From positions 1 to 48,019 of the forward strand of contig CAJBBC010000116.1 of assembly GCA_903951185.1 (NCBI GenBank): 48,019 bases of DNA. The letters run 5' to 3'. Origin of the DNA: an uncultured Actinomycetes bacterium (GTDB taxonomy: Bacteria; Actinomycetota; Actinomycetes; S36-B12; UBA5976). Of this stretch, positions 16,196-23,835 are shown piece after piece; positions within the stretch are counted from its first letter, which is position 1, and the number at the start of each line of letters is the position of its first letter. The notes beneath the pieces were generated by a model that saw nothing but the letters and a program-made list of their open reading frames with translations, was not told the DNA's origin and did not search any database. The position numbers and the translations under genes were made by a program.

Positions 16196-16217
16196 ATTAA
16201 TTGAAAATTGAACTAAT
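16196..16217. promoter_or_regulatory. Putative MarR self-operator
   Basis: A 22-bp element, arms ATTAATTGAA and TTGAACTAAT around 2 bases, lies 17 bp upstream of the marR start. It differs from the perfect palindrome at 6323-6344 at only three positions (5, 11 and 15), which is strong evidence for one binding protein. Confidence 0.65.
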
Positions 16218-16247
16218 TCTGGTTCCTACTGCAATTACATAACAGCA

Positions 16248-17003
16248 TCAAAGTTCCCAAATTTTGATTCCACCTAAAATACCTGCCGTATTTTCGACCA
16301 AAGTCACCTTAGGACCCAGTTCAACTTGAGCCAAGTGGCGAGCATTTCCACCACCGAGGTAGAGATGATCAAAAAAGATAAACGCCTCAAGAGCCGGAAT
16401 GGCCTTATTAACCCGACTAATCCACCGATCATTTCCAATTTCTTTGCGGGCGGCATTACCTAATTGCTCTTCAAAAGTTTGGCCGTTTCGAAAGGGGCCA
16501 TGGCCTAATTCCAAATGCGGCAGTAGCGTTCCGTCGTTGAATAGGGCTGATCCGCACCCGGTACCTAAAGTAATCACCAACTCAAGACCTACGCCTTTTA
16601 TAACTGCACTGCCTTGAATGTCAGCATCATTGGCTACGCGTACCGGTACTTTAAAAGCCGTATCTAGTGCTTTAGCGAGTTCAAAGTTTTGCCAAGCTTC
16701 AACTAGTTGAGGATCTGTTAACCCGTCTTTGGAAGCCCTAGTTAGCGAAGGGATTAACTTAACTTGACCGTTTCGAATTAAACCTGGAAAACCGACCGAA
16801 ACCCGGTGATAGCCAGAGTATCCACCCGCTAATTCATTTAGCGCAGTCAGCAAACGCTCTGGGGGACATGGGTAAGGAGTGTCTATTCGTTGGCGCTCTG
16901 AAATCATCTCGCCGGCCGCATTAAGTAACGCACATTTAATTCCACTGCCACCAATATCAATTGACAGTGTTACAACCTGCGCTGAAAAACTAGTTTGAGT
17001 CAT
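16248..17003 (-). CDS. ROK-family sugar kinase, polyphosphate-glucokinase-like
   Basis: A 251-residue kinase with the ROK/hexokinase phosphate motif SIDIGGSGIKCALL (~14-27), the catalytic aspartate in VANDADIQGSA (~123-133) and the second phosphate loop ITLGTGCGSALF (~144-155). The segment LPHLELGHGPFRNGQTFEEQLG is characteristic of the actinobacterial polyphosphate/ATP glucokinase group, though overall it looks diverged. It lacks the CxCGxxxC zinc motif of the repressor-like ROK proteins. Its ATG is 1 nt after the ancestral map stop, so it is probably translated from the map transcript. Confidence 0.75.
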   Translation of the reverse strand: MTQTSFSAQVVTLSIDIGGSGIKCALLNAAGEMISERQRIDTPYPCPPERLLTALNELAGGYSGYHRVSVGFPGLIRNGQVKLIPSLTRASKDGLTDPQLVEAWQNFELAKALDTAFKVPVRVANDADIQGSAVIKGVGLELVITLGTGCGSALFNDGTLLPHLELGHGPFRNGQTFEEQLGNAARKEIGNDRWISRVNKAIPALEAFIFFDHLYLGGGNARHLAQVELGPKVTLVENTAGILGGIKIWEL

Positions 17004-17004
17004 T

Positions 17005-17106
17005 TCACGCTTTAGTTAATATTTCAGCCCCGGTTGGCGTAACAACCAAGGTATGTTCAAATTGGGCACTTCGTAGTCGATCCTTTCTGACCACATTCCA
17101 GATGTC
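17005..17106 (-). other. map: Detached in-frame C-terminus of methionine aminopeptidase
   Basis: Directly after the map TAA (17107-17109), in the same frame, the sequence encodes DIWNVVRKDRLRSAQFEH and TLVVTPTGAEILTKA, then TGA at 17005-17007. This is the standard end of type I methionine aminopeptidases and includes the last metal ligand (Glu of QFEHT). Counting the TAA as one residue, the spacing between TLGT and the WNVV block equals that of M. tuberculosis MapB, so nothing but a single codon is wrong. Confidence 0.85.
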
Positions 17107-17865
17107 TTACCACATATCCCATATATAAGTTCCTAGGGTCAACATCGGTTCAATAGTGAAAGTCATGCCAACTTCCATAATTGTGTCGAACTCGGCGGAA
17201 TCGTAATGCGGAATAATCAAGCCAGTATGAAAAGCGGTACCCACCCCATGGCCAGTGAAGTCCCGGACCACCCCGTAACCAAACCGCTTCGCGTAAGACT
17301 CAATAACTCGACCAATCACATTCACTGGACGGCCAGGAGCAACTGCGGCAATAGCTCGGGTTAGCGACTCGTGAGTACGTTCTACTAAGAGCCGAGATTC
17401 TTCATCAACTTCGCCGCATAAAAATGTTGCATTGGTATCACCGTGAACGCCACCAATGAAAGCCGTGATGTCGATATTGCAGATGTCGCCATCTTGTAAG
17501 ACTGTGGAATCTGGGATGCCATGGCAGATCACTTCATTAACACTTGAGCAAAGTGACTTAGGGAAACCTCGGTAGCCAAGGGTGGACGGGTAGGCACCAT
17601 GGTCGCAAACGTATTCATGACCAATTCGATCTAGCTCGTCTGTTGTTACACCGGGTTGAATATGTCTACCAACTTCGATCAAAGCTTCGGCAGCGATTCG
17701 GCCAGCAACTCGCATTTTTTCGATTGTCGCAGAATCTCGAATATCTGAGTCAGGAGATTTAGTAGGAGCTTTTTTGCCGACATACTCTGGTCGAATTATT
17801 GATGCGGGTACATCGCGCATCGGTGAAATTTCACCTGGTACCAAATTGCCGGCTAATGGAGTCAT
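17107..17865 (-). CDS. map: Type I methionine aminopeptidase, interrupted by in-frame TAA
   Basis: 252 residues before the stop. It has the ~40-residue N-terminal extension of actinobacterial MapB-type enzymes, then the creatinase-like fold: H115, metal ligands D132 and D143 (NIDITAFIGGVHGDTN), H206 (DFTGHGVG) and E239 (TIEPM). The fifth ligand, E270 in SAQFEHT, lies beyond the TAA, so the truncated product cannot form the complete di-metal site. With the TAA decoded, the protein is 286 residues, almost exactly the M. tuberculosis MapB length. N-terminal Met removal is essential, so either a second map exists elsewhere, the stop is read through, or the base is wrong. The ATG at 17865 has no obvious alternative. 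Confidence 0.85.
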   Translation of the reverse strand: MTPLAGNLVPGEISPMRDVPASIIRPEYVGKKAPTKSPDSDIRDSATIEKMRVAGRIAAEALIEVGRHIQPGVTTDELDRIGHEYVCDHGAYPSTLGYRGFPKSLCSSVNEVICHGIPDSTVLQDGDICNIDITAFIGGVHGDTNATFLCGEVDEESRLLVERTHESLTRAIAAVAPGRPVNVIGRVIESYAKRFGYGVVRDFTGHGVGTAFHTGLIIPHYDSAEFDTIMEVGMTFTIEPMLTLGTYIWDMW

Positions 17866-17889
17866 TGAAGATCAGTTTAGAGGAAATAG

Positions 17890-17921
17890 AAAAACCCCAG
17901 TTGTTTCCAACTGGGGTTTTT
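17890..17921 (-). terminator. Intrinsic terminator of the H1-like gene
   Basis: A perfect hairpin with 14-bp arms (AAAAACCCCAGTTG and its complement) and a 4-nt loop, ending in a run of T on either strand. It starts 18 nt after the stop codon of the H1-like gene and lies 25 nt upstream of the map start, insulating map from this highly repetitive gene. Confidence 0.9.
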
Positions 17922-17939
17922 CCGTGAAGCAGGGGAAAC

Positions 17940-18293
17940 TTACTTCTTTGCAGCTTTACGCTTAGCAGGCTTGCGCTTGGCAGCCTTCTTAGCAGGTGCA
18001 GCAGCAGCTGTCTTCTTAGCAGCTTTGCGCTTAGCAGGCTTGCGCTTGGCAGCCTTCTTAGCTGGAGCAGCTTTCTTAGCAGCTTTGCGCTTAGCAGGCT
18101 TGCGCTTGGCAGCCTTCTTAGCTGGAGCAGCTTTCTTAGCAGCTTTTCTCTTCGCTGGTTTACGCTTAGCAGCCTTCTTCGCTGGTGCAGCTTTCTTTGC
18201 AGCAGCTTTCTTTGCTGGTTTGCGCTTAGCAGCCTTCTTTGGTGCAGCTTTCTTAGCTGCAGCCTTACGTGCTGTGGTCTTCTTGGCAGCCAC
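17940..18293 (-). CDS. Histone H1-like Lys/Ala-rich DNA-binding protein
   Basis: A 117-residue protein made only of Lys, Ala, Arg and Pro with a few Thr: units of the type KKAAPAKKAAKRKPAKRKAA repeated about four and a half times. Such tails bind DNA non-specifically and occur at the C-terminus of actinobacterial HU proteins (HupS/HupB) and in eukaryote-like H1 proteins; here there is no HU domain, only the tail. It is probably a nucleoid-compacting protein. The GTG start has a strong GAGGAGG ribosome binding site. The other frames of this region are open on both strands, but only because of the repeat. Confidence 0.85.
   Translation of the reverse strand: MAAKKTTARKAAAKKAAPKKAAKRKPAKKAAAKKAAPAKKAAKRKPAKRKAAKKAAPAKKAAKRKPAKRKAAKKAAPAKKAAKRKPAKRKAAKKTAAAAPAKKAAKRKPAKRKAAKK
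17951..18240. repeat. 60-bp coding tandem repeat
   Basis: Four units with a period of exactly 60 bp (20 codons) can be read from about 18001 to 18240, and a further unit before 18001 is offset by 69 bp, i.e. three extra codons. The units at 18001 and 18061 are nearly identical over 48 bp or more, which suggests recent duplication by slippage; the two units at 18121 and 18181 have drifted. Confidence 0.85.
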
Positions 18294-18360
18294 AGGTCCT
18301 CCTCGAGGTAAGACCCTCGGACTTCCCGAAGGTTCTTTGAATCAAGAGTGCCAGACATAA

Positions 18361-18475
18361 CGTGTGATATGCACGCAAATTCGCATATTTGTTTTTAGCG
18401 TGTCGCAATTATTTTTTTAAAAATATTGAGTAAATATTTTAAATTTTGATCGATTTTTTTACTAAAAAAATTTAA
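18361..18475. other. Very AT-rich spacer
   Basis: About 115 bp upstream of the H1-like gene, over 80 % A+T in its second half, with runs of seven T and seven A and the small inverted repeat AAATATT-N5-AATATTT. It contains the H1-like promoter and the 3' end of the MFS transcript, but I can pin down neither a promoter nor a terminator. Confidence 0.5.
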
Positions 18476-19735
18476 TTATATGGGCGTTTTTTCCTTTAAA
18501 TCAAGGTAATTTCGCAGTGCTGGCAATGATTGAGCCAATGCAAGAACACTCACCGTACACATAATTCCACCAGATAGAAGTGCACGTTGAAGTCCAAAAT
18601 AATTTGCAAAAATACTTGCACGGAGCTGTCCAAATTGCGGTCCAACTGAATATGAAAGTAATTCGATCCCGGCCATGCGTCCGCGGATTTCATCGGGGAT
18701 CGAAGTATTCCAAATCAAACTCCGAAATAATCCGCTGACTGTGTCGCCGGCTCCGGCAATAACTAAGCCCAGTAACGCGATCGAAAGTGAATCAGTTAAT
18801 CCAACGATGGCAATTCCAATTCCCCAAACAGAAGCCGCGTAGACAACTGCCATGCCATGACGATTTACTTTCTTAATCCAGCCACTTGTTGAAGTTGCGA
18901 TAATCGAACCAACTGCACCAGCGCTATAAAGTAAACCGAGTGCTTGCGGCGATTCAAAGTAGTCAGCGAGGAATGGAAATAATGCATTAGGAAATGCAAA
19001 GACCATTGCCACAGTGTCGATTAAATAAGTACCTAGTAAATCCTTGCGGCTCCAGGCGTAATTTGCCCCCTCCAGAATGGCCTTGAAATGTGGCGTTTCG
19101 GTGGGATTAGTCACTGAAATTGTCGGCAAAGCGAAGAGGAAAAAAGCGGAAATTACGTAAGTAAAAACATCAATTATGTATGCCCAATCAATTCCAAAAC
19201 CCACCACAATAAGTCCACCAATTGAAGTACCAATTAAGAAACCAGCATTGTGGGTGAAACTTTCAAGTGCGCTGGCTGCAGGTAATTGCTCTTTTGGAAC
19301 TATGCGCGGTACTAAAGAAGTTAGGGATGGTCGCTGGATGCCATTCAAACTAGCCATTAACAAAACCACAATATAGATAACCCAAATTGAAGAATTAGAA
19401 ACCATCGAATTAATCGCCAAGATCGAGCTAAGGACTAAAAAGCCAACTTCACACCAAAGGATTACTTTTCGACGGTCATATCGATCAGCAATCGACCCAC
19501 CATAAAGTCCAAAAATAATTAGCGGAACAATCTCGATTAAGCCAAGAAACCCAACCGCCAAATATGAGCCGGTGAGCTCTTTAATCTGGAACGGCGCAGC
19601 AACGTAGGTAATCATTGAACCAAAGCGAGTAATCAGCGAACTTAGCCAAAGATTTCTAAAATCTTTATTAGTTTTAAGCGGCGTCAGATCCAGCGCTAAA
19701 TTACTAAGTAGTTTTGGCACGGTTAAGTCTGGCAC
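18476..19735 (-). CDS. MFS transporter, EntS-like
   Basis: A 419-residue MFS protein (MFS_3/enterobactin-exporter-like). After a ~25-residue cytoplasmic start, FRNLWLSSLITRFGSMITYVAAPFQI forms helix 1; the A-motif is GGSIADRYDRRKVILW (~79-94), and GIQRPSLTSLVPRIVPKEQLPAASAL (~131-156) is a hallmark of this subgroup. Twelve helices. It may export a siderophore-like or drug-like compound; no siderophore genes are nearby. The start is GTG at 19735; panB is 23 nt downstream in the same direction of reading but upstream in transcription, so the MFS gene follows... panB is transcribed first. Confidence 0.88.
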   Translation of the reverse strand: MPDLTVPKLLSNLALDLTPLKTNKDFRNLWLSSLITRFGSMITYVAAPFQIKELTGSYLAVGFLGLIEIVPLIIFGLYGGSIADRYDRRKVILWCEVGFLVLSSILAINSMVSNSSIWVIYIVVLLMASLNGIQRPSLTSLVPRIVPKEQLPAASALESFTHNAGFLIGTSIGGLIVVGFGIDWAYIIDVFTYVISAFFLFALPTISVTNPTETPHFKAILEGANYAWSRKDLLGTYLIDTVAMVFAFPNALFPFLADYFESPQALGLLYSAGAVGSIIATSTSGWIKKVNRHGMAVVYAASVWGIGIAIVGLTDSLSIALLGLVIAGAGDTVSGLFRSLIWNTSIPDEIRGRMAGIELLSYSVGPQFGQLRASIFANYFGLQRALLSGGIMCTVSVLALAQSLPALRNYLDLKEKTPI

Positions 19736-19758
19736 ACCCGATTGTGATTTTAAATAAT

Positions 19759-20598
19759 TTATTCGTAGGAATGATCTTGATCGGGGTAGGCGCCGCTAAC
19801 CACATCTTTAGCCCAAGCGCTACTGGCCGCAGTGATAACGGTATGTAAATCGGCATACTGTTTCACGAATTTGGCGGGCTTTCCAGGGGTTAAACCCAAC
19901 AGATCCTGCCACACGATTACCTGGGCATCTGTCTGCGATCCGGCGCCAATGCCAATAGTTGGGATTCGCAAAGCTTTAGTTATTTGGGCGGCTAACTTGG
20001 CTGGCATAACTTCAAGCACAATTGAAAAAACGCCAGCAGCTTCGAGCGCTTTTGCATCAGCAATAATTTGCGCCGCTGTTTCGCCGCGGCCCTGAACGCG
20101 ATACCCGCCCATTTGATGCACAGATTGTGGGGTCAATCCGATATGTCCCATCACTGGAATACCTGACTTAGTTAGCAGTTCAACAGTAGGCACCATATGG
20201 GCACCGCCTTCGATTTTTACGGCGTGCGCATTACCTTCTTTTAGAAAGCGCATTGATGTTGCTAGCGCTTGTTGCGGGGACTCTTGATACGAACCAAATG
20301 GCAAGTCGGCCACAACCATGGCTCGGCTGCTGCCACGTTCTACCGCTGCAGTGAGCGGAAGGAGGTCATCAACAGTAACCGGGATCGTTGAATCAAATCC
20401 GTAAACCACCATGGCTGATGAATCGCCAACAAGCACAACTGGATAACCAGCACTATCGAAAATGCCTGCGGTGATGGCGTCATACGAAGTGATCATCGGC
20501 CATTTTTCGCCGCGTTCTTTTGCCAACATTAAGTCAGCTGTGGTAATTCGCCGCGTTGATTTTCCGCCATAAAGCGGCTGCGTGCCTTGGTTAACCAT
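19759..20598 (-). CDS. panB: 3-methyl-2-oxobutanoate hydroxymethyltransferase
   Basis: A ~279-residue (beta/alpha)8 enzyme that adds a hydroxymethyl group from methylene-tetrahydrofolate to 2-oxoisovalerate, the first committed step of pantothenate and coenzyme A synthesis. Family blocks: MITSYDAITAGIFDSAG, VLVGDSSAMVVYG (metal-binding Asp), ADLPFGSYQ, VKIEGGA, PVMGHIGLTPQSVHQMGGYRVQG and IGIGAGSQTDAQVIVWQDLLG. ATG 20598 has GGAG 6 nt upstream and gives the usual N-terminus; an ATG at 20622 is also possible. panB is the promoter-proximal neighbour of the EntS-like MFS gene (23-nt gap) and lies next to nadE. Confidence 0.96.
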   Translation of the reverse strand: MVNQGTQPLYGGKSTRRITTADLMLAKERGEKWPMITSYDAITAGIFDSAGYPVVLVGDSSAMVVYGFDSTIPVTVDDLLPLTAAVERGSSRAMVVADLPFGSYQESPQQALATSMRFLKEGNAHAVKIEGGAHMVPTVELLTKSGIPVMGHIGLTPQSVHQMGGYRVQGRGETAAQIIADAKALEAAGVFSIVLEVMPAKLAAQITKALRIPTIGIGAGSQTDAQVIVWQDLLGLTPGKPAKFVKQYADLHTVITAASSAWAKDVVSGAYPDQDHSYE

Positions 20599-20663
20599 GA
20601 TGTACTCCGACCTCGAGGCCATTGCTGGTCCCCGGATACTTACTACTTAACTATTGCAGGATT

Positions 20664-22400
20664 TTAAGATTCGCGCCATTTACTGGTCATTGGCATCCGG
20701 CGATCCCGGCCAAAAGCCTTACCGGAGACTTTCGGGCCAGGCGGATATTGGCGACGTTTGTACTCAGCCTGATCCGTTAGCGCCAGTGTTTTCACGACAA
20801 CATCTTGTGGGTAGCCAAGGGCAATAATCTCTTGGCTACTGCGGTCTAATTCAACATACTGATACAAGATTGCATCGAGTAATTCGTAGTCGGGCAAAGT
20901 ATCTGAATCTTGCTGGCCAGGGCGCAGTTCGGCGCTAGGTGACTTGGTGATACTGGATTGCGGAATCGGTTCAGTTAAGCCTTGAGCGCTGGCTTGGGCG
21001 TTCCGCCAATTTGCTAATTCCCAAACATCAACTTTTGGCACATCCATAATTGGTGCAAACCCACCAACTGCATCGCCATAGATAGTGGAGTAGCCCACCG
21101 ATAGCTCACTCTTGTTGCCAGTTGCTAAAACTAAGTGACCCTCTTGATTTGAAATACCCATCAAAGTTGTGCCACGGACTCGGGCCTGTAAGTTTTCTTC
21201 GGCCAAGCCAGTTAAACCAAGTTCAGCTAAGTAGGTTTTGACTAGCGGGGCAATCGAAATAGTTCTTAAATTCAAGCCCGTTCGAGTAGCTAAATCTTGG
21301 GCATCAGATTTTGAATGTTCGGAAGAATATTCCGAGGGTAGTGAAATCGCAAATACTCGATCTGGGCCTAAGGCGTCGCAGGCGATTGTTGCCACAAGCG
21401 CTGAATCTATGCCACCTGATAAACCTAGTAATACTGACTTAAACCCATTCTTGGCGACATAGTCACGCAAACTCAGAACTAAAGCGCCGTATAACTCGGC
21501 GTACTGGGGTAGATGCTCATTCTGGGTAATGGCAATTTCTGGTTTAGCCAAGGATTTAGTGGCTGCTAACTCAAGAACTTTCTCGCCACTTGCTAGTGCC
21601 GATTCAGTGCCCGCTTTACGAACTGGAATATCTACAACTAATAGTTCTTCAACGAATTGGTTTGCTCGAGCCAGTAATTTTCCAGTTGGCGAAACTACGA
21701 TTGAGTCGCCATCGAAAATTAAATCATCTTGCCCACCGACCATATTTACGTATGCCAAAGTTGCATTAGCTTCGCTCGCGCGCTTAGCCACTAACGCAAA
21801 ACGGATATCGTCTTTATTGCGCTCGTACGGTGAACCATTTAGAACTAGCAAAAGGCTTGCTCCACTTTGGGCAACCCGCGCTACTGGACCACCGTCTTGC
21901 CATAAGTCTTCACAGATCGCGATTGCGATGTCAGTATCAAAAGCGCGAATAACCATCGATTGATTACCTGGCACAAAATGTCTGAACTCATCAAACACCC
22001 CGTAGTTCGGTAAATGATGCTTGTTGTAGTGGCCATGGATTTTGCCATCGAAAATTACCGCGGCACTATTCATCGGAGCGCCTCTAGGCACACCAAGTGT
22101 TGCTGACTCAGCGCTATCGGTACCGCGTAAGAATCCGGCGATAACCAAAATGTGGCCAAAGCCAGCTTTGGCTAATTGAGTGGCTAAATCGGCGATAGCC
22201 GCACTAGAAGCAGCCTGGAAAGACGGACGCAGTGCTAAATCATCAATTGGATAGCCAGTAATAACCATCTCGGGGAGTAACACGAGATCGGCGCCTTGGT
22301 TGGCGGCATTTCGCACTGTATTTATACAGAGAGCCACGTTGCCGGAAAAGTCGCCAACTGTGGGATTTACCTGACCTAAAGCCAACCGAAGTATTTCCAC
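20664..22400 (-). CDS. nadE: Glutamine-dependent NAD+ synthetase
   Basis: A 578-residue two-domain enzyme that amidates nicotinate adenine dinucleotide to NAD+. The N-terminal nitrilase-like glutaminase domain has E44 (LPEMVITGYP), K127 (YNKHHLPNYGVFDE) and nucleophile C163 (AICEDLW). The C-terminal synthetase domain has the ATP pyrophosphatase loop GLSGGIDS (326-333), GTTLMGISNQ, TGNKSELSVGYSTIYGD and the ending AFGRDRRMPMT. Glutamine supply links it to the divergent glnA2 gene. The GTG start is supported by TACGCT 6 nt upstream. Confidence 0.97.
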   Translation of the reverse strand: MEILRLALGQVNPTVGDFSGNVALCINTVRNAANQGADLVLLPEMVITGYPIDDLALRPSFQAASSAAIADLATQLAKAGFGHILVIAGFLRGTDSAESATLGVPRGAPMNSAAVIFDGKIHGHYNKHHLPNYGVFDEFRHFVPGNQSMVIRAFDTDIAIAICEDLWQDGGPVARVAQSGASLLLVLNGSPYERNKDDIRFALVAKRASEANATLAYVNMVGGQDDLIFDGDSIVVSPTGKLLARANQFVEELLVVDIPVRKAGTESALASGEKVLELAATKSLAKPEIAITQNEHLPQYAELYGALVLSLRDYVAKNGFKSVLLGLSGGIDSALVATIACDALGPDRVFAISLPSEYSSEHSKSDAQDLATRTGLNLRTISIAPLVKTYLAELGLTGLAEENLQARVRGTTLMGISNQEGHLVLATGNKSELSVGYSTIYGDAVGGFAPIMDVPKVDVWELANWRNAQASAQGLTEPIPQSSITKSPSAELRPGQQDSDTLPDYELLDAILYQYVELDRSSQEIIALGYPQDVVVKTLALTDQAEYKRRQYPPGPKVSGKAFGRDRRMPMTSKWRES

Positions 22401-22406
22401 TTCTTA

Positions 22407-22412
22407 AGCGTA
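22407..22412 (-). promoter_or_regulatory. -10 element TACGCT of nadE
   Basis: On the minus strand, TACGCT is 6 nt before the GTG start of nadE. It is the same hexamer at the same distance as before heliorhodopsin. Confidence 0.5.
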
Positions 22413-22459
22413 TCGGCGGTGTGGGCTGGACAAAACAATCGAGATTTAGGGGCGATCCT

Positions 22460-22475
22460 GTAACACTGCTGTAAC
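22460..22475 (+). promoter_or_regulatory. GTAAC direct repeat, possible weak GlnR site before glnA2
   Basis: GTAAC-ACTGCT-GTAAC has the 11-bp period of a GlnR box and matches its first half-site exactly and the second (GAAAC) at four of five positions. It ends 22 nt before the ATG. Only one pair is present, so binding would be weak compared with the four-half-site box of glnA1. Confidence 0.35.
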
Positions 22476-22497
22476 GCAAACAAAGGAATATAGGGGG

Positions 22498-23835
22498 ATG
22501 GATAAGCAGACTGAATTTGTACTCCGAACTATGGAAGAGCGGGATATCCGCTTTGTTCGCCTTTGGTTCACTGACGTACTAGGCACCCTTAAATCGGTGG
22601 CCATCGCGCCAGCTGAATTAGAAGGAGCTTTCGCCGAAGGAATCGGTTTTGATGGTTCGGCAATTGAAGGTTTCGCCCGGGTTTATGAATCTGACATGTT
22701 GGCTAAGCCTGATCCAGAAACTTTTTCGATCCTGCCTTGGCGCGGTGATGCCAATAGCGTGGCCAGGATGTTCTGCGACATTAACATGCCAGATGGAAAT
22801 GTCTCTTTTGCCGATCCGCGAAATGTTTTAAAGCGGGCGCTAAGTAAAGCTGCTGATTTAGGTTTCACTTTTTATACACACCCAGAAATTGAATTCTTCT
22901 TATTTAAGAATCAACCAGAGCGCGGCGTTCAACCAATTCCAGTAGATGAAGTTGGTTACTTTGACCATTCGCCAAGTGGCGTCGGTTATGACTTTAGACG
23001 CCAGGCGATCACCATGCTTGAAGCCATGGGTATCTCTGTCGAATTTAGTCACCACGAAGCTGCGCCAGGTCAGCAGGAAATTGATTTGCGTTACGCAGAT
23101 GCGCTCACCACCGCCGACAACATCATGACTTTCCGAGTTGTGATGAAAGAAGTAGCACTTGAACAAGGTGTTTATGCTTCGTTTATGCCAAAGCCATTAG
23201 CCCAATTTCCTGGCTCAGGTATGCATACCCACTTATCTTTATTCGAAGGTGATAAAAATGCTTTCTATGAAGCCGGCGCTGAATATCAATTAAGTAAAAC
23301 CGGCCGTCAGTTTATTGCTGGCTTACTAAAACATGCTCCAGAATTTACTGCAGTAACAAACCAGTGGGTTAACTCTTACAAGCGTCTGGGTGGCGGTGGC
23401 GAAGCCCCTTCTTATGTGTGTTGGGGACACAATAATCGCTCAGCTCTAATTCGAGTTCCTATGTATAAACCAGCAAAAGGTAACTCAACTCGCGTCGAAA
23501 TTCGATCAATAGATTCGGCCTGCAATCCTTATCTATCTTTTGCCTTATTACTTGCAGCCGGGCTAAAAGGTATTGAAGAGGGTTACGAATTACCACCAGG
23601 CGCTGAAGATGATGTTTGGTCATTGACTGATGCCGAACGCCATGCTCTGGGTATCTATCAATTACCACAGTCCTTGGGCCAAGCCATCAAGCTAATGGAA
23701 CGTAGTGAATTAGTAGCTGAAACACTAGGCGAACATGTATTTGATTTCTTCTTGCGTAATAAGCGAGCTGAATGGGAAGAATATCGCGCTCAAGTTACAC
23801 CGTATGAACTTGATAGATATTTGCCGGTGCTTTAG
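22498..23835 (+). CDS. glnA2: Glutamine synthetase-like protein GlnA2
   Basis: A 445-residue class I glutamine synthetase of the GlnA2 type. Key blocks: GFDGSAIEGF (ammonium-site Asp and latch Ser), HPEIEFFLF, HHEAAPGQQEIDLRY, GSGMHTHLSL, the GEAPSYVCWGHNNRSALIRVP flap and arginine region, and EIRSIDSACNPYL. Where GlnA1 has the adenylylation motif KDLYELP, this protein reads EDDVWSL, so it should not be controlled by GlnE. Some actinobacterial GlnA2 proteins are gamma-glutamylpolyamine synthetases rather than true glutamine synthetases; this cannot be decided here. ATAGGGGG precedes the ATG. Its stop abuts the amidotransferase ATG. Confidence 0.93.
   Translation: MDKQTEFVLRTMEERDIRFVRLWFTDVLGTLKSVAIAPAELEGAFAEGIGFDGSAIEGFARVYESDMLAKPDPETFSILPWRGDANSVARMFCDINMPDGNVSFADPRNVLKRALSKAADLGFTFYTHPEIEFFLFKNQPERGVQPIPVDEVGYFDHSPSGVGYDFRRQAITMLEAMGISVEFSHHEAAPGQQEIDLRYADALTTADNIMTFRVVMKEVALEQGVYASFMPKPLAQFPGSGMHTHLSLFEGDKNAFYEAGAEYQLSKTGRQFIAGLLKHAPEFTAVTNQWVNSYKRLGGGGEAPSYVCWGHNNRSALIRVPMYKPAKGNSTRVEIRSIDSACNPYLSFALLLAAGLKGIEEGYELPPGAEDDVWSLTDAERHALGIYQLPQSLGQAIKLMERSELVAETLGEHVFDFFLRNKRAEWEEYRAQVTPYELDRYLPVL

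Noticed and set aside
17951..18240. Tandem repeats as a possible CRISPR or minisatellite
   Set aside because: The 60-bp period is a whole number of codons, there are no unique spacers, and the sequence encodes a Lys/Ala-rich protein.
17971..18360. 129-residue Ala/Leu-rich open frame on the plus strand, and a 175-residue Arg/Leu-rich frame (17831-18358) on the minus strand
   Set aside because: Both are by-products of the 60-bp repeat, whose Lys/Ala codons leave other frames open. Only the minus-strand frame at 17940-18293 has a strong ribosome binding site and a terminator.
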